The translations under genes and the position numbers were made by a program. Under the pieces are notes generated by a model. It had not been told where the DNA came from. It saw nothing but the letters and a program-made list of their open reading frames with translations, and did no database searches. From a virus: a DNA stretch of 23,689 nucleotides. Every line of letters starts with the position of its first letter. Position 1 is the first letter of the stretch. The stretch spans positions 1 to 23,689 of IMG/VR virus record IMGVR_UViG_3300006030_000108. One strand, 5' to 3'. This document shows positions 12,743 through 20,122 of this stretch, one piece after another.

Positions 12743-15480
12743 GATAAGACCTCTATCCCGTTGTGTGAGCCAGCGCTAATCACGATGCTCCCCCTGCTTG
12801 CATTCACAGTGTTATCAGTCCTATTTGCCGTGATCGTGCGAGAAACTGGGAACATAATACCGTGCGAGATAACCCCACCCGTGACTGCGATCTGTCCGTC
12901 AACAATAGTGATAATGGTACCTTGTGACTGAATTAAGTAACTAACATCCAGGCCATTAAGTACAATGCTGCCTTTGATGACTGTCAGCATGTCGGCAACG
13001 CTCAAAGACGCGCCAGACATATAAATATCGCCCTTGACGCCGAGCATTGAAAATGCCGCTTGGCTTTGCGCCCCGCTGAGAGTAAGCAGCGCAGGTGGTG
13101 CTTCTAGGCTGTCATAAATAGCGCCAGCGCCACCAGATAACGAAATGGTGCCGGTAGAAGTTCCCAAAGCGTCAACTATGGGTGCCGGTTTCCCGGATAT
13201 GAGTAAGTCGCCCTTGACGCCCGCAAACGCTGCCGTGGTAGCAAGGGACCGGCCCGATATTGTAATGCCGCCAAAAACGCCACCAAGGGCGTCTGCTAAC
13301 TGCAACGCCTTACCAGCAAGGACAAGATCGCCCTTGATTAGCGTGTATTGCTGACCCTGTGATATAGAGCCAGCCTGCCCAGCTATAACTAAATCGCCCT
13401 TAATCCCGGCAAATACTTCTGCGATCTTGGCAGCATTACCGGAAATTACTAGGTTTCCGACAACGCTTGTTAGCGTAAGGCCAACGCTAATCGAGCTTAC
13501 AGAGCCTGTTAGCGATAAATCGCCCTTAATACCACCAAAGGCTGTGGCAAGCGCCCCGGCACTTCCAGTAAGGATAATGTCGCCTTTGACCGACAAATAC
13601 TGCTGATATGTCTGTATCGAGCCCGATTGACCGCTGAGGCTCAGACCCCCCTTTACCGTTGCAAAGGCGTCTGCGATACCGATGATCTTCCCGGAAATCG
13701 CCAGATCGCCCTTTACAGACAAGAGCGCGTTGACAATGCTCGATGCCGATGAGCTTAGGAGAATTTCGCCATTTATAACCGTAAAGGAAGTGGTGGCAGT
13801 AAATAGCCAGCCGGTGTTCGACCCTCCGTTGACGTTACCGTTCGTGGTGTACGAATTGAACGTAGCGCCGCCAGTGGCCGAGCTGCGCGTGATGGTGCAG
13901 CCGTAAGCGTCATTAGTGCCGCTGCTGTCAGAAATCGTCCAGGTATTTACGCCATCGTCGCTATCGACCGCAATCGCGTTCGCGCCACTTGCAGGCATCG
14001 AAAGCGACGTAATCGCGAAGGTCTTTCCGTGTTCGTATTTCTGATTTGTATTGGCTTCCCAATAAAGATCGTTGCAGGTGAAGCCGCTGTAGAGATAAGA
14101 GGCCGCGCTGCCGCCAGTGTTGTAACCAACCTTGATGTTGTTCCAGGTTTTCCCGTAGCCATAAAAGTAGGCACTGTTGCCGTCGATCACGTTTCGCAAA
14201 TAAACGGTGCCGCTGCTTGGGTTGATCGTGATGTTAGCAGAATTTCCCGTGAACGTATAAAGCTCGACGGTTCCGGTTCCCCAATTGATGGTAACTGCTC
14301 CGTCATCACCAACAGACTGCATCACGCTGATGTAATGATCGAAATTCCCCCAAGTGAAAGTTCCAATACGGGGGTTGATTTGGTATCCGGTCAGGCTATC
14401 AGCAATGGAGAGGCTACTGGACGTATCACCGAAAAGACTCACGATGACGCCAGTCTGGTAGTTGCGGAATGATTTTCCGGCGCTCGTCAACGTGTGCGAA
14501 ACGCCGTTACCGTAAAAATCTAGGCTGAGATTTTTACCCGCAGGAAGCGTCAGCGTCATCCCTGACGCGGCGGTGAAGTCTCCGTAACACTTAATTCTTG
14601 AACCGTTCGTGGCGTCGACTGCTAAGGTGCCTGTGTAGCCTGTGCAGATGACCGATTTAGCCAAGCAATCGTAGCCGGTAATATCGGCAAGCGTGACAGT
14701 GCCAGAGCCAGAATTGGCATCAAACCTTGCGCTGTGAGTAGAATCTGGGACCGGCGCTCCACCAGTCCCGCCGCTTTGATAGGACCACTTACTCCCCGCC
14801 GTGCCGTCCCATGTCGCAGTGCCGCCGACCCAGTAATAATAAAGAAAATCAACCGAAGATGTATTACCCGATAGCGTCAGATCGCCCTTAACACCAGCGA
14901 ATGAATCCGTCAGCTTCGCAGCCCTACCAGTGAGGGTCAGATCGCCCCTCACCAGCAGGCATGACGCGGTGATCGTCGGCGTCGTCGTCGCGGTGATGGA
15001 CGTTCCGCTTAACGCAACGACCTTAAGCTGAATTTTATCTCCAAACGCAACGCTTGATCCGACAATCTGAACGCCAAACTCGTATTCGGTGTTATTATTT
15101 GCCGCCAAGTCAACGCTGGTCGAGGTGGAGCCGTCCTCGGAATATCGGCCAGTGACGTAGGTGCCTGTGCCGCCTAGGCGGGCCGTTGTAACCGCAGCCT
15201 CGTCAGCGTCGGATGAGGCATCGACTGCTTTCACAATCGTGCTGCCGGTCGTTACGTCCTGAAAAGCGCCGCCGTTCTTGTTGGCCTGTAGCTTTACTGT
15301 GTGCGCTGCGGGGTTGCCGCCCGCTGTTTCCTGTATGCAGAACCGAATACGAAATGTCGTATCTACGTTGACCGAGAAATTCGTATCAACCGCCGCAATC
15401 CATGTTGGTGCGGTTTCGACCGACGAGGAATCCGACCGGCCCCGGAAATGGCTTTGCGATAGTACCGGGGTTGTGGTCAC
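12739..15480 (-). CDS. Fibre-like virion protein with interrupted 20-residue repeat array
   Basis: The 913-residue protein starts at a GTG overlapping the previous stop (GTGA). Residues 1 to about 175 form a beta-rich domain common on phage fibre proteins (QSHFRGRSDSS, RIRFCIQETAGGNPAAHTV, YEFGVQIV). Two 20-residue repeats follow at 178-213, then an inserted region of about 356 residues (214-569) that begins YYWVGGTATWDGTAG and is rich in Ser, Thr, Gly and aromatics, as in beta-helical surface proteins. Fifteen more repeats occupy 570-880, consensus (V/I)KGDLxLSGxxxxIxxAFAG, then a 33-residue tail. No signal peptide or membrane segment is visible. A receptor-binding or head-surface fibre is the best guess, since it lies in the head-neck gene block rather than after the tail tip. 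Confidence 0.75.
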   Translation of the reverse strand: MTTTPVLSQSHFRGRSDSSSVETAPTWIAAVDTNFSVNVDTTFRIRFCIQETAGGNPAAHTVKLQANKNGGAFQDVTTGSTIVKAVDASSDADEAAVTTARLGGTGTYVTGRYSEDGSTSTSVDLAANNNTEYEFGVQIVGSSVAFGDKIQLKVVALSGTSITATTTPTITASCLLVRGDLTLTGRAAKLTDSFAGVKGDLTLSGNTSSVDFLYYYWVGGTATWDGTAGSKWSYQSGGTGGAPVPDSTHSARFDANSGSGTVTLADITGYDCLAKSVICTGYTGTLAVDATNGSRIKCYGDFTAASGMTLTLPAGKNLSLDFYGNGVSHTLTSAGKSFRNYQTGVIVSLFGDTSSSLSIADSLTGYQINPRIGTFTWGNFDHYISVMQSVGDDGAVTINWGTGTVELYTFTGNSANITINPSSGTVYLRNVIDGNSAYFYGYGKTWNNIKVGYNTGGSAASYLYSGFTCNDLYWEANTNQKYEHGKTFAITSLSMPASGANAIAVDSDDGVNTWTISDSSGTNDAYGCTITRSSATGGATFNSYTTNGNVNGGSNTGWLFTATTSFTVINGEILLSSSASSIVNALLSVKGDLAISGKIIGIADAFATVKGGLSLSGQSGSIQTYQQYLSVKGDIILTGSAGALATAFGGIKGDLSLTGSVSSISVGLTLTSVVGNLVISGNAAKIAEVFAGIKGDLVIAGQAGSISQGQQYTLIKGDLVLAGKALQLADALGGVFGGITISGRSLATTAAFAGVKGDLLISGKPAPIVDALGTSTGTISLSGGAGAIYDSLEAPPALLTLSGAQSQAAFSMLGVKGDIYMSGASLSVADMLTVIKGSIVLNGLDVSYLIQSQGTIITIVDGQIAVTGGVISHGIMFPVSRTITANRTDNTVNASRGSIVISAGSHNGIEVLS
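12841..13773 (-). repeat. Array of 15 in-frame repeats of 20 to 25 codons
   Basis: The coding strand carries 15 consecutive units beginning at residues 570, 590, 610, 632, 652, 674, 694, 716, 736, 756, 776, 796, 816, 836 and 861. Eleven are 20 residues long, three are 22 (units 3, 5 and 7) and one is 25 (unit 14). The first residues are usually KGD(L/I) followed by alternating hydrophobics and SG or TG. Units are diverged at the DNA level but share short cores, such as the plus-strand string atcgccctt. A strict period of about 20 fits a beta-solenoid or a repeated strand-turn-helix unit. Confidence 0.9.
14842..14949 (-). repeat. Two further repeat units ahead of the inserted domain
   Basis: Residues 178-197 (RGDLTLTGRAAKLTDSFAGV) and 198 to about 213 (KGDLTLSGNTSSVDF) match the units of the main array. 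The second is cut short where the inserted region with YYWVGGTATW starts. Their presence shows that one solenoid-like array was split by, or grew on both sides of, a separate domain. Confidence 0.85.
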
Positions 15481-15824
15481 GGAAACGGTCTCTCGGCTGC
15501 GTCAGTGGATGATTTGGGCGGTAAGCGAGGGTCGCTAACCGCGCGCTCGAATATCTCCCTAAATGTTTTTAGCGGCACGGATCGGCCAATAAGCACTATT
15601 TTATCGGTTCCTGGGCGTGTCAGGTAATCGAGCAGCCCGCAAAGGTCGCACGTGATCCAGTCGCCATTCTCGAAGGCGTAATAGTCCGCGCCGTGCCAGA
15701 TGACGCGGCCATGATCGTATGACCTGACGGCAACGCAGATAACGCCCCAGCGAGGAATGTCAGACGCAGCCGCGTCCTCATCAGTTGCGGTCGTGCCGTC
15801 CGAATAACTGACGATCCACTTCAC
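15477..15824 (-). CDS. Conserved phage protein of unknown function
   Basis: I start this gene at the GTG at 15824, which overlaps the previous stop as GTGA and gives 115 residues beginning MKWIVSYSDGTTATDEDAAA. The longer in-frame extension is a shadow. The pattern W-x-(V/I)-x-Y-x-D-G-T near the start, IPRWGVICVAV, WHGADYYAFENGDWITCD, then GLLDYLTRPG and KIVLIGRSVPLKTFREIFER is found in a family of small phage proteins placed beside fibre genes; I know no function for it. It ends in a GTGA overlap with the repeat-rich fibre gene, so the two products are probably used together. Confidence 0.72.
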   Translation of the reverse strand: MKWIVSYSDGTTATDEDAAASDIPRWGVICVAVRSYDHGRVIWHGADYYAFENGDWITCDLCGLLDYLTRPGTDKIVLIGRSVPLKTFREIFERAVSDPRLPPKSSTDAAERPFP

Positions 15825-16099
15825 GCAAGCGATGCCTCGGTGACGATGGTGCCGCCCGTAAATGCCGTCCAGCTGATAACCTTGTTCTCTACCCAATCGA
15901 GAATGTTTGCCGGGGTGTTCGCCACCTTGAATTGGTACGGATGAACAGCGCCCCCGGCCTGGCCGTCAACAAAGCCCTGCACGGTAATAATTGTTTCGGC
16001 AGTGCCGTCTCGCTTAAACGAGATATGCAGATCAGTGACACGATAGACCGTGGCCGAAACTTTCGTGCTATCGTTTGTGATGGTCTTTAGAATTGGCAT
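15821..16099 (-). CDS. Small protein of unknown function in structural block
   Basis: The 92-residue protein starts at the ATG at 16099 that overlaps the stop of the lipoprotein gene as TAATG, with a purine-rich GGAGGGAG stretch a little upstream. It begins MPILKTITNDSTKVSATVYR and has alternating polar and hydrophobic residues (ETIITVQGFVDGQAGG, then FKVANTPANILDWVENKVIS), which suggests a small beta-rich structural subunit. No catalytic motif is present. Its function is unknown; the genes on both sides overlap it. Confidence 0.65.
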   Translation of the reverse strand: MPILKTITNDSTKVSATVYRVTDLHISFKRDGTAETIITVQGFVDGQAGGAVHPYQFKVANTPANILDWVENKVISWTAFTGGTIVTEASLA

Positions 16100-16428
16100 T
16101 AGAGCATTCTCCCTCCGGCATGGTCCGTAGGCCAGCCGTTGACGTGTCCCCATTCGTGCCTGAGCACACAGCCCTGATACGAGCGCCCGCTGTCCAGGCT
16201 TGGGATAATGACCAGATTGCCCCGGCTACAACCGACCCTATGAGGTTCCGCGCCCATTGATCGGCAAAGACCATCGACATCGGCCATGCCAAGTTCGCGC
16301 GTGATAACCGCGCCAGATGGCGCGTGGTCCATAACCTCTGGCGGCTGCATAATGTCGGGACATTCCGGCTTGCGCTCGCAGGCAGCGAGCATGGCTAGAC
16401 TAAGTAAGCTCGAACAGACCGTTCGCAC
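16099..16428 (-). CDS. Putative lipoprotein with HEXXH metallopeptidase-like motif
   Basis: The best frame begins at a GTG at 16428 and gives 109 residues. The N-terminus MRTVCSSLLSLAMLAAC looks like a short lipoprotein signal peptide with lipobox LAAC, the modified cysteine being residue 17. Near the C-terminus is LRHEWGHVNGWPTDHAGG: HEWGH fits the zinc-binding HEXXH of metallopeptidases, with a possible third ligand in the following DH. The product would thus be an outer-membrane or periplasmic lipoprotein with a zinc site. There is no clear ribosome site, and the gene overlaps its upstream neighbour by 29 bases, so the start is uncertain. A lipoprotein in the middle of structural genes is unexpected. 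Confidence 0.68.
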   Translation of the reverse strand: MRTVCSSLLSLAMLAACERKPECPDIMQPPEVMDHAPSGAVITRELGMADVDGLCRSMGAEPHRVGCSRGNLVIIPSLDSGRSYQGCVLRHEWGHVNGWPTDHAGGRML

Positions 16429-16852
16429 TGGGATTGATAATCAGTTTATTGCCGCTCGATACGGTAAAGACGGCGGACGTAAGCGACGCATAGCCCACCA
16501 GCTTATTCGCGGATGCCTTGGCACTCGTGCCAGTGCGCGCGACTACGACATAAAACATGATCGACGTTATGTTTGCCGATGCTGAATGCGATATGGCCGT
16601 AAAATTAAACCGCATGACGCCAGCCGATGCGCCGGTTGACCATGTGCGCGTCATCGCCTTGCCCGCCAGCGTGTAGCCGCCAGCCGATGCAATCTGGTTC
16701 GTGAGCGAGCCATACGTCGAGAGCGTATTGGTCGCGGCATTCGACGTTGACTTCATCAAGTGCATGTCAAACGAGGTGCCATCTAAGTCAATGGTGCCGT
16801 CAGCCATGTATCGCTTAAACCGCTTGTAGAACTTGAACGCCTGGACCGCCAT
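16400..16852 (-). CDS. Probable minor virion protein, conserved phage family
   Basis: The 150-residue protein starts MAVQAFKFYKRFKRYMADGT, with DLDGTSFDMHLMKSTSNAAT next, and ends with VFTVSSGNKLIINPSANGLF. This layout (a short Phe/Tyr-rich start, a LxTS motif, a WSTG block, YVVVARTG, LVGY and a last strand) recurs in proteins encoded in the structural blocks of many phages and is usually left unnamed. It is predicted to be all beta. AGGAG lies just before the ATG, overlapping the end of the DUF115-like gene. A capsid- or fibre-associated role is inferred from position only. Confidence 0.72.
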   Translation of the reverse strand: MAVQAFKFYKRFKRYMADGTIDLDGTSFDMHLMKSTSNAATNTLSTYGSLTNQIASAGGYTLAGKAMTRTWSTGASAGVMRFNFTAISHSASANITSIMFYVVVARTGTSAKASANKLVGYASLTSAVFTVSSGNKLIINPSANGLFELT

Positions 16853-17701
16853 TTATTTCTCCTGTTCCGGCATTTCCGCGCCGGTTTTCAATAAATAAGA
16901 GAGCAAACCATCGCCATGAACATCAATTTCAAAATGTTCTCCGTTCACGCGAATAACGTCTAGAAAATTACGAGCCTGCGCCGCCTGCCATGCGCTGCAA
17001 AGGTACTCCCGGCCAGCTACTTTGAACAAGGCCGCGCCCTCATTGTCATTAAGTGACTGCGGATAGGCGTGGTGTGTTCCGTCAGGCTTGTAGCAACTGT
17101 CAATTCCAAACATATGCTGAAATCGAAATCCCAATATTCTCAAAAGCAGGATTGACGTTATGCCGACTGTGCCAGCCGCAGGCACTCGCACCCACCTGCC
17201 CTTGCCGTAAAATTCGTCAAGAATTGATATTTCTTCGCCAGCGGTTTCTGCTACAGCATGGAATATGTATGTGTCACGATCATCCGCTGCATCAAACATA
17301 ACTGGGTCGCATTGCGATGCGAGCATTGTCTTGCAGTTGGGTATTTTGACGTTGAGAAAGTCAACATTTTGAGGGCGGGCATCCAGTATCACATGGAGTG
17401 ATGGCTTTAAGTTACGCTCCATAAGCCACTTTGCGGAGCCATTTAACGCGACAATCTTGGCCCCATTAAAATATAGCTCGCGTAATTCATCGTAAACGCT
17501 TGGCTCGTTAAGTGACCAGCCGCCCCCGACAATGCAAACGGGTACTTTACTCGTTTGGTGCGGACTGATCTGCGGTAATTGCAGACGAATTGAGCTGCGT
17601 ACATTTGAAAATAAGGTTTCGTGGTCGGTATTCACTTTCATTACGGAAGCGTCAAACTTTTCACCTTCGGCCAGTGTGTACGTGTCGTTATCGAGCGACA
17701 T
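16853..17701 (-). CDS. DUF115-like protein (MptE/MAF-type), possible glycosyltransferase
   Basis: The protein has 282 residues. After an 50-residue lead it contains PVCIVGGGWSLNEPSVYDEL, then GAKIVALNGSAKWLMERNLK and PSLHVILDARPQN, the core pattern of DUF115 proteins. That group includes MAF flagellin-glycosylation factors and archaeal MptE-like pyrophosphokinases. Later blocks VRVPAAGTVGITSILLLRIL and MFGIDSCYKPDG fit the same Rossmann-like fold. The gene overlaps the preceding methyltransferase by 14 bases and has GAGGGGG upstream. In this context (next to a methyltransferase and a methyltransferase-glycosyltransferase fusion), transfer of a sugar to a virion or host surface protein is the likeliest role; this is inferred. 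A hand count over 17281-17460 gives about 48% GC, lower than a sample from the capsid gene. Confidence 0.78.
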   Translation of the reverse strand: MSLDNDTYTLAEGEKFDASVMKVNTDHETLFSNVRSSIRLQLPQISPHQTSKVPVCIVGGGWSLNEPSVYDELRELYFNGAKIVALNGSAKWLMERNLKPSLHVILDARPQNVDFLNVKIPNCKTMLASQCDPVMFDAADDRDTYIFHAVAETAGEEISILDEFYGKGRWVRVPAAGTVGITSILLLRILGFRFQHMFGIDSCYKPDGTHHAYPQSLNDNEGAALFKVAGREYLCSAWQAAQARNFLDVIRVNGEHFEIDVHGDGLLSYLLKTGAEMPEQEK

Positions 17702-18239
17702 AAAACACCCCCTCGCCCATCAGGTCGCGGGCTTCATGCACAATGCCCAATTCACGCAACAGATCACGCCACCAGACGAAGGGTTTAACCGTTAGGTGCA
17801 GGGCTTCGCCAACAAAGTCCCCGAAGTGATCTTCGGTGAAAGAGATCGAAAAGAACGCCTTGGGCGCAACTTGCAAAATACGATCAATGGCAAGGCCAAC
17901 AAATTCTGTCGGTATATGTTCCATCACATCGCAGCAATAGGCGTAATCGTATGGACCGCCGCGCAAGTCGCGCCAGATCGTGCCGGTCGTCAGCGGTATA
18001 TCGTCGTGATCCCACGCCGTGTCAGTGAGATCGAACCCCCTGACGCTAAGGCCGCGAGATTTCAAAGCCCGCGTTGCCGCTCCAGCGCCGCAACCAACGT
18101 CAATCAGGGATTGGCCACGTTTAGGGGACGCAATCGACCAGAACATGTCAATGTGGGAAAGGCCGGGGGAGAATTTGGAATAATCGTCTATCGCCCATGC
18201 CCTTGCGTATTTCTCGCGTTCTTTCGCGGCGATGCTCAT
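17688..18239 (-). CDS. SAM-dependent class I methyltransferase
   Basis: The protein has 183 residues. Motif I is SLIDVGCGAGAATRALKSRG near residues 43-62, followed by VRGFDLTD (motif II region) and the acidic-aromatic block YDYAYCCDVMEHIPTEFVGL, typical of small Methyltransf_11/25-type enzymes. The last part, KPFVWWRDLLRELGIVHEA, is a common C-terminal element. It transfers a methyl group from S-adenosylmethionine; the substrate is unknown. The start overlaps the small upstream gene as ATGA. Given the sugar-related neighbours, O-methylation of a glycan is more likely than DNA methylation, and no DNA methyltransferase motif such as DPPY or NPPF is present. Confidence 0.9.
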   Translation of the reverse strand: MSIAAKEREKYARAWAIDDYSKFSPGLSHIDMFWSIASPKRGQSLIDVGCGAGAATRALKSRGLSVRGFDLTDTAWDHDDIPLTTGTIWRDLRGGPYDYAYCCDVMEHIPTEFVGLAIDRILQVAPKAFFSISFTEDHFGDFVGEALHLTVKPFVWWRDLLRELGIVHEARDLMGEGVFYVAR

Positions 18240-18415
18240 GGCTTACCCGCCTTTCGCGTGATGTAGTCACGCCCAGCCCGCATTGCAGCGGCAGGCTTGA
18301 CCAGCTCGGCAATGCCACGGGCAATCAGCGAGTTTGCAATGTTCTCTGGCATGTCGGGGATGACGTGCCCGGCAGACCAAATCCGCCACGCCTTTATAAG
18401 CTTGATCTTTGTCAT
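18236..18415 (-). CDS. Small phage protein of unknown function
   Basis: I start it at the ATG at 18415, which overlaps the upstream stop as ATGA and gives 59 residues: MTKIKLIKAWRIWSAGHVIP followed by a helical, Ala-rich end. A pattern of (I/V)K(A/F)xRxWxxGxVxxMPxxxAxxLIxRGIAE is common in very small phage proteins encoded near head genes; I do not know a function. Its stop overlaps the methyltransferase start (ATGA). The longer in-frame form lacks support. Confidence 0.68.
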   Translation of the reverse strand: MTKIKLIKAWRIWSAGHVIPDMPENIANSLIARGIAELVKPAAAMRAGRDYITRKAGKP

Positions 18416-19581
18416 TTCCAGGCATCCTGCGGTTTGCCGCTTTTCCAATAGTCGGGCACTCGCTGGTAGATGCCTCCCAGATTGCGGCCCGGCCACTTTA
18501 TGACCGCCTCAATGTGCCCCACTGAAACGCGGTTTGCGCAGTAAAGCGTCTTGCCGCTGCGTTCCCAGTTGCGCCAGAAATAAATATCTTCGTCCTCATG
18601 CCCCTCACCCCACGAACCGTCTTTAGAGGGTGTAGAGAGGAACCAGGGCTTTTTGACATCTCGCAGCGATGCAGCCCTAATCAGTGTCAGGCCGAAATGG
18701 CCGGTCTTGAGCTTAAGCAGATCATCGTCGAATAAATTGGCTGGAACCCTCCCCGGTTCGGTTCCCGGCGGTAAATCGACCGTCGCTAAAACCGAATCCC
18801 AGCCTCTTGCCTGCTGCATGGCGCAGATTGCGTCTGCGTGCTGATTAAGCAGGTATAAGCGAATGAGCGTCAGTACGTCTTGTGCTGAAAAAAGCGTATC
18901 GAAATCAATCGTCAATATAGCGTCAGCACCGCCAGCAATGATGTCATCAAATCCGCGCTCAAGGCATTGCCCCCAATAAACGCCTTCATATGTCTGTAAA
19001 GGGATGCCCAGCTTCGACAAATTCTCCGTTGTGCAGCGGTGATTGGCCGTCCAGTGAACGCGAGGCATCGACATTGCCGCGACAATGTTCGGCATTTTCT
19101 TTATTTTGGCAGGCTTCACCGCCCGCATGTTGAGAGATACGGGAAGCCGCGAGCAGTCGCTGGCGTCTGAATCCCACTTGCCAATGTCGGTCAGATTTGC
19201 CGCGCGGAAATAGTCAATAAGCGTCCGCTCGTTGAACAGCGATCTATGATAGTCGTCTGCGTCCGTCTGACCGCCCATCAAATATGCTTCTAGCGGTGCC
19301 TGCGAACCGGCGCTGTATTGCTCGACACACCAATCAAAATCAGGAACGGCAATCTTGAGAACGCCGCCCGGCTTTAGTTTTGAAGCCCAATGCTTGATGA
19401 CTTCCGGGGCTTCGGTATGTGAGAAGTGCTCAAGGATGTGACTGGCGCGGATAACATCAACGCTCTCATCCTTAATTTCAACGCCATTGTGTGAAAGCGG
19501 AAACGCCTCGTCTCCGTTTTTACGGTCAAGATTCAGGTAATACGGCAGCGGATTGCTGCCGGAGCCGATATTGATTTTCAT
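18412..19581 (-). CDS. Methyltransferase-glycosyltransferase fusion
   Basis: The protein has 389 residues when started at the ATG at 19581, where GGAG is well placed. Residues 1 to about 160 are a methyltransferase domain of the type found in polysaccharide loci: MKINIGSGSNPLPYYLNLDR, then ESVDVIRASHILEHFSHTEA and LKPGGVLKIAVPDFDW. From about 165 a second domain follows that looks like a GT-A-fold glycosyltransferase: GGADAILTIDFDTLF with a DxD-like pair at 226 and 228, and a late acidic block GEGHEDEDIYFW followed by VGHIE. Neither the sugar nor the acceptor can be read from the sequence. The gene is the first of four overlapping ones and lies just after a terminator-like hairpin. Confidence 0.83.
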   Translation of the reverse strand: MKINIGSGSNPLPYYLNLDRKNGDEAFPLSHNGVEIKDESVDVIRASHILEHFSHTEAPEVIKHWASKLKPGGVLKIAVPDFDWCVEQYSAGSQAPLEAYLMGGQTDADDYHRSLFNERTLIDYFRAANLTDIGKWDSDASDCSRLPVSLNMRAVKPAKIKKMPNIVAAMSMPRVHWTANHRCTTENLSKLGIPLQTYEGVYWGQCLERGFDDIIAGGADAILTIDFDTLFSAQDVLTLIRLYLLNQHADAICAMQQARGWDSVLATVDLPPGTEPGRVPANLFDDDLLKLKTGHFGLTLIRAASLRDVKKPWFLSTPSKDGSWGEGHEDEDIYFWRNWERSGKTLYCANRVSVGHIEAVIKWPGRNLGGIYQRVPDYWKSGKPQDAWK

Positions 19582-19602
19582 GGCTTCTCCAGAACCGTCC
19601 CC

Positions 19603-19661
19603 AAAAAACACGCGGCAGGCCGGGGGAGGGCCAGCTTTTCGGGAATGACCCTAGCCGCGCG
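19603..19661 (-). terminator. Terminator-like hairpin with U6 between capsid-associated and glycan genes
   Basis: On the minus strand CGCGCGGC (19661-19654) can pair with GCCGCGTG (19616-19609), eight pairs including one G-U, followed at once by TTTTTT (19608-19603). The loop is long (37 bases) and GC rich and may fold further. The U-run ends 21 bases before the ATG of the fusion gene, so a transcript must pass it to express the glycan cassette, unless a promoter is hidden nearby. The long loop makes it weaker than a textbook terminator. Confidence 0.6.
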
Positions 19662-19669
19662 ATACAGAC

Positions 19670-20107
19670 TTAGACGTAAATCGCGTTCAGAGTGCCTGCT
19701 GTTGCCGCACTGGTCGGCGCGATTTCACCGCGATGAAGGGCCGCAACACCAGCGAGAACCATCGTGGTCTGCGGGGACGCCGAGACGCGCAAGTAACGCT
19801 TGCGGTTGCGGCAATCGACAAAGAAGGTCCACACATTCTGACCAGCGGTCGAAGTGTAGGCGTTCGTCGCGATAGTGTAGTCGGTGCCCGAAACAGCCCC
19901 GGTGAAGGTCGCGTAGGAGGAAGTCGTGTCGCCCTCCTCGATCTTCAAAACCGAAAGCGTATTGGACACAACGTCGGCATTGCTACCGATAACGCTGATG
20001 GCTGCGAAGTCGTAGCCCTTCGTATCAATAGCTTCGCCTGTGGCAGTAGCGCCGTTCGTTTTAGAAACCGGCAAAATAGCAAGCACAGTCTTGGGATGCG
20101 GAAGCAT
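19670..20107 (-). CDS. Capsid-associated / decoration-like protein
   Basis: The 145-residue protein directly follows the major capsid gene, the usual place for a decoration or head-fibre protein. The order of blocks, MLPHPKTVLAILPVSKTNGA, GEAIDTKGYDFAAISVIGSN, LSVLKIEEGDTTSSYATFTG, and VDCRNRKRYLRVSASPQTT near the end, matches a common phage family usually called hypothetical. The protein is all-beta by appearance and has no signal peptide. GGAAAGGA lies just upstream of the ATG. It is flanked by hairpins on both sides, so its dose may be set separately, as expected for a protein needed in many copies. Direct binding to the capsid is inferred. Confidence 0.75.
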   Translation of the reverse strand: MLPHPKTVLAILPVSKTNGATATGEAIDTKGYDFAAISVIGSNADVVSNTLSVLKIEEGDTTSSYATFTGAVSGTDYTIATNAYTSTAGQNVWTFFVDCRNRKRYLRVSASPQTTMVLAGVAALHRGEIAPTSAATAGTLNAIYV

Positions 20108-20122
20108 GGCCCAGTCCTTTCC

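Noticed and set aside
12841-13773. Regular DNA repeats of about 60 bases that could suggest a CRISPR array.
   Set aside because: The units are diverged, vary in length by multiples of three and keep a continuous reading frame; they are protein-coding repeats.
12841-14949. Repeated KGD and one RGD tripeptide that resemble integrin-binding motifs.
   Set aside because: They occupy the same turn of a structural repeat and there is no reason to expect integrin binding in a bacterial virus.
17688-18239. Possible DNA methyltransferase for evasion of host restriction.
   Set aside because: The catalytic motif of DNA amino-methyltransferases (DPPY/NPPF type) and the PC motif of cytosine enzymes are absent, and the neighbours are sugar-related.
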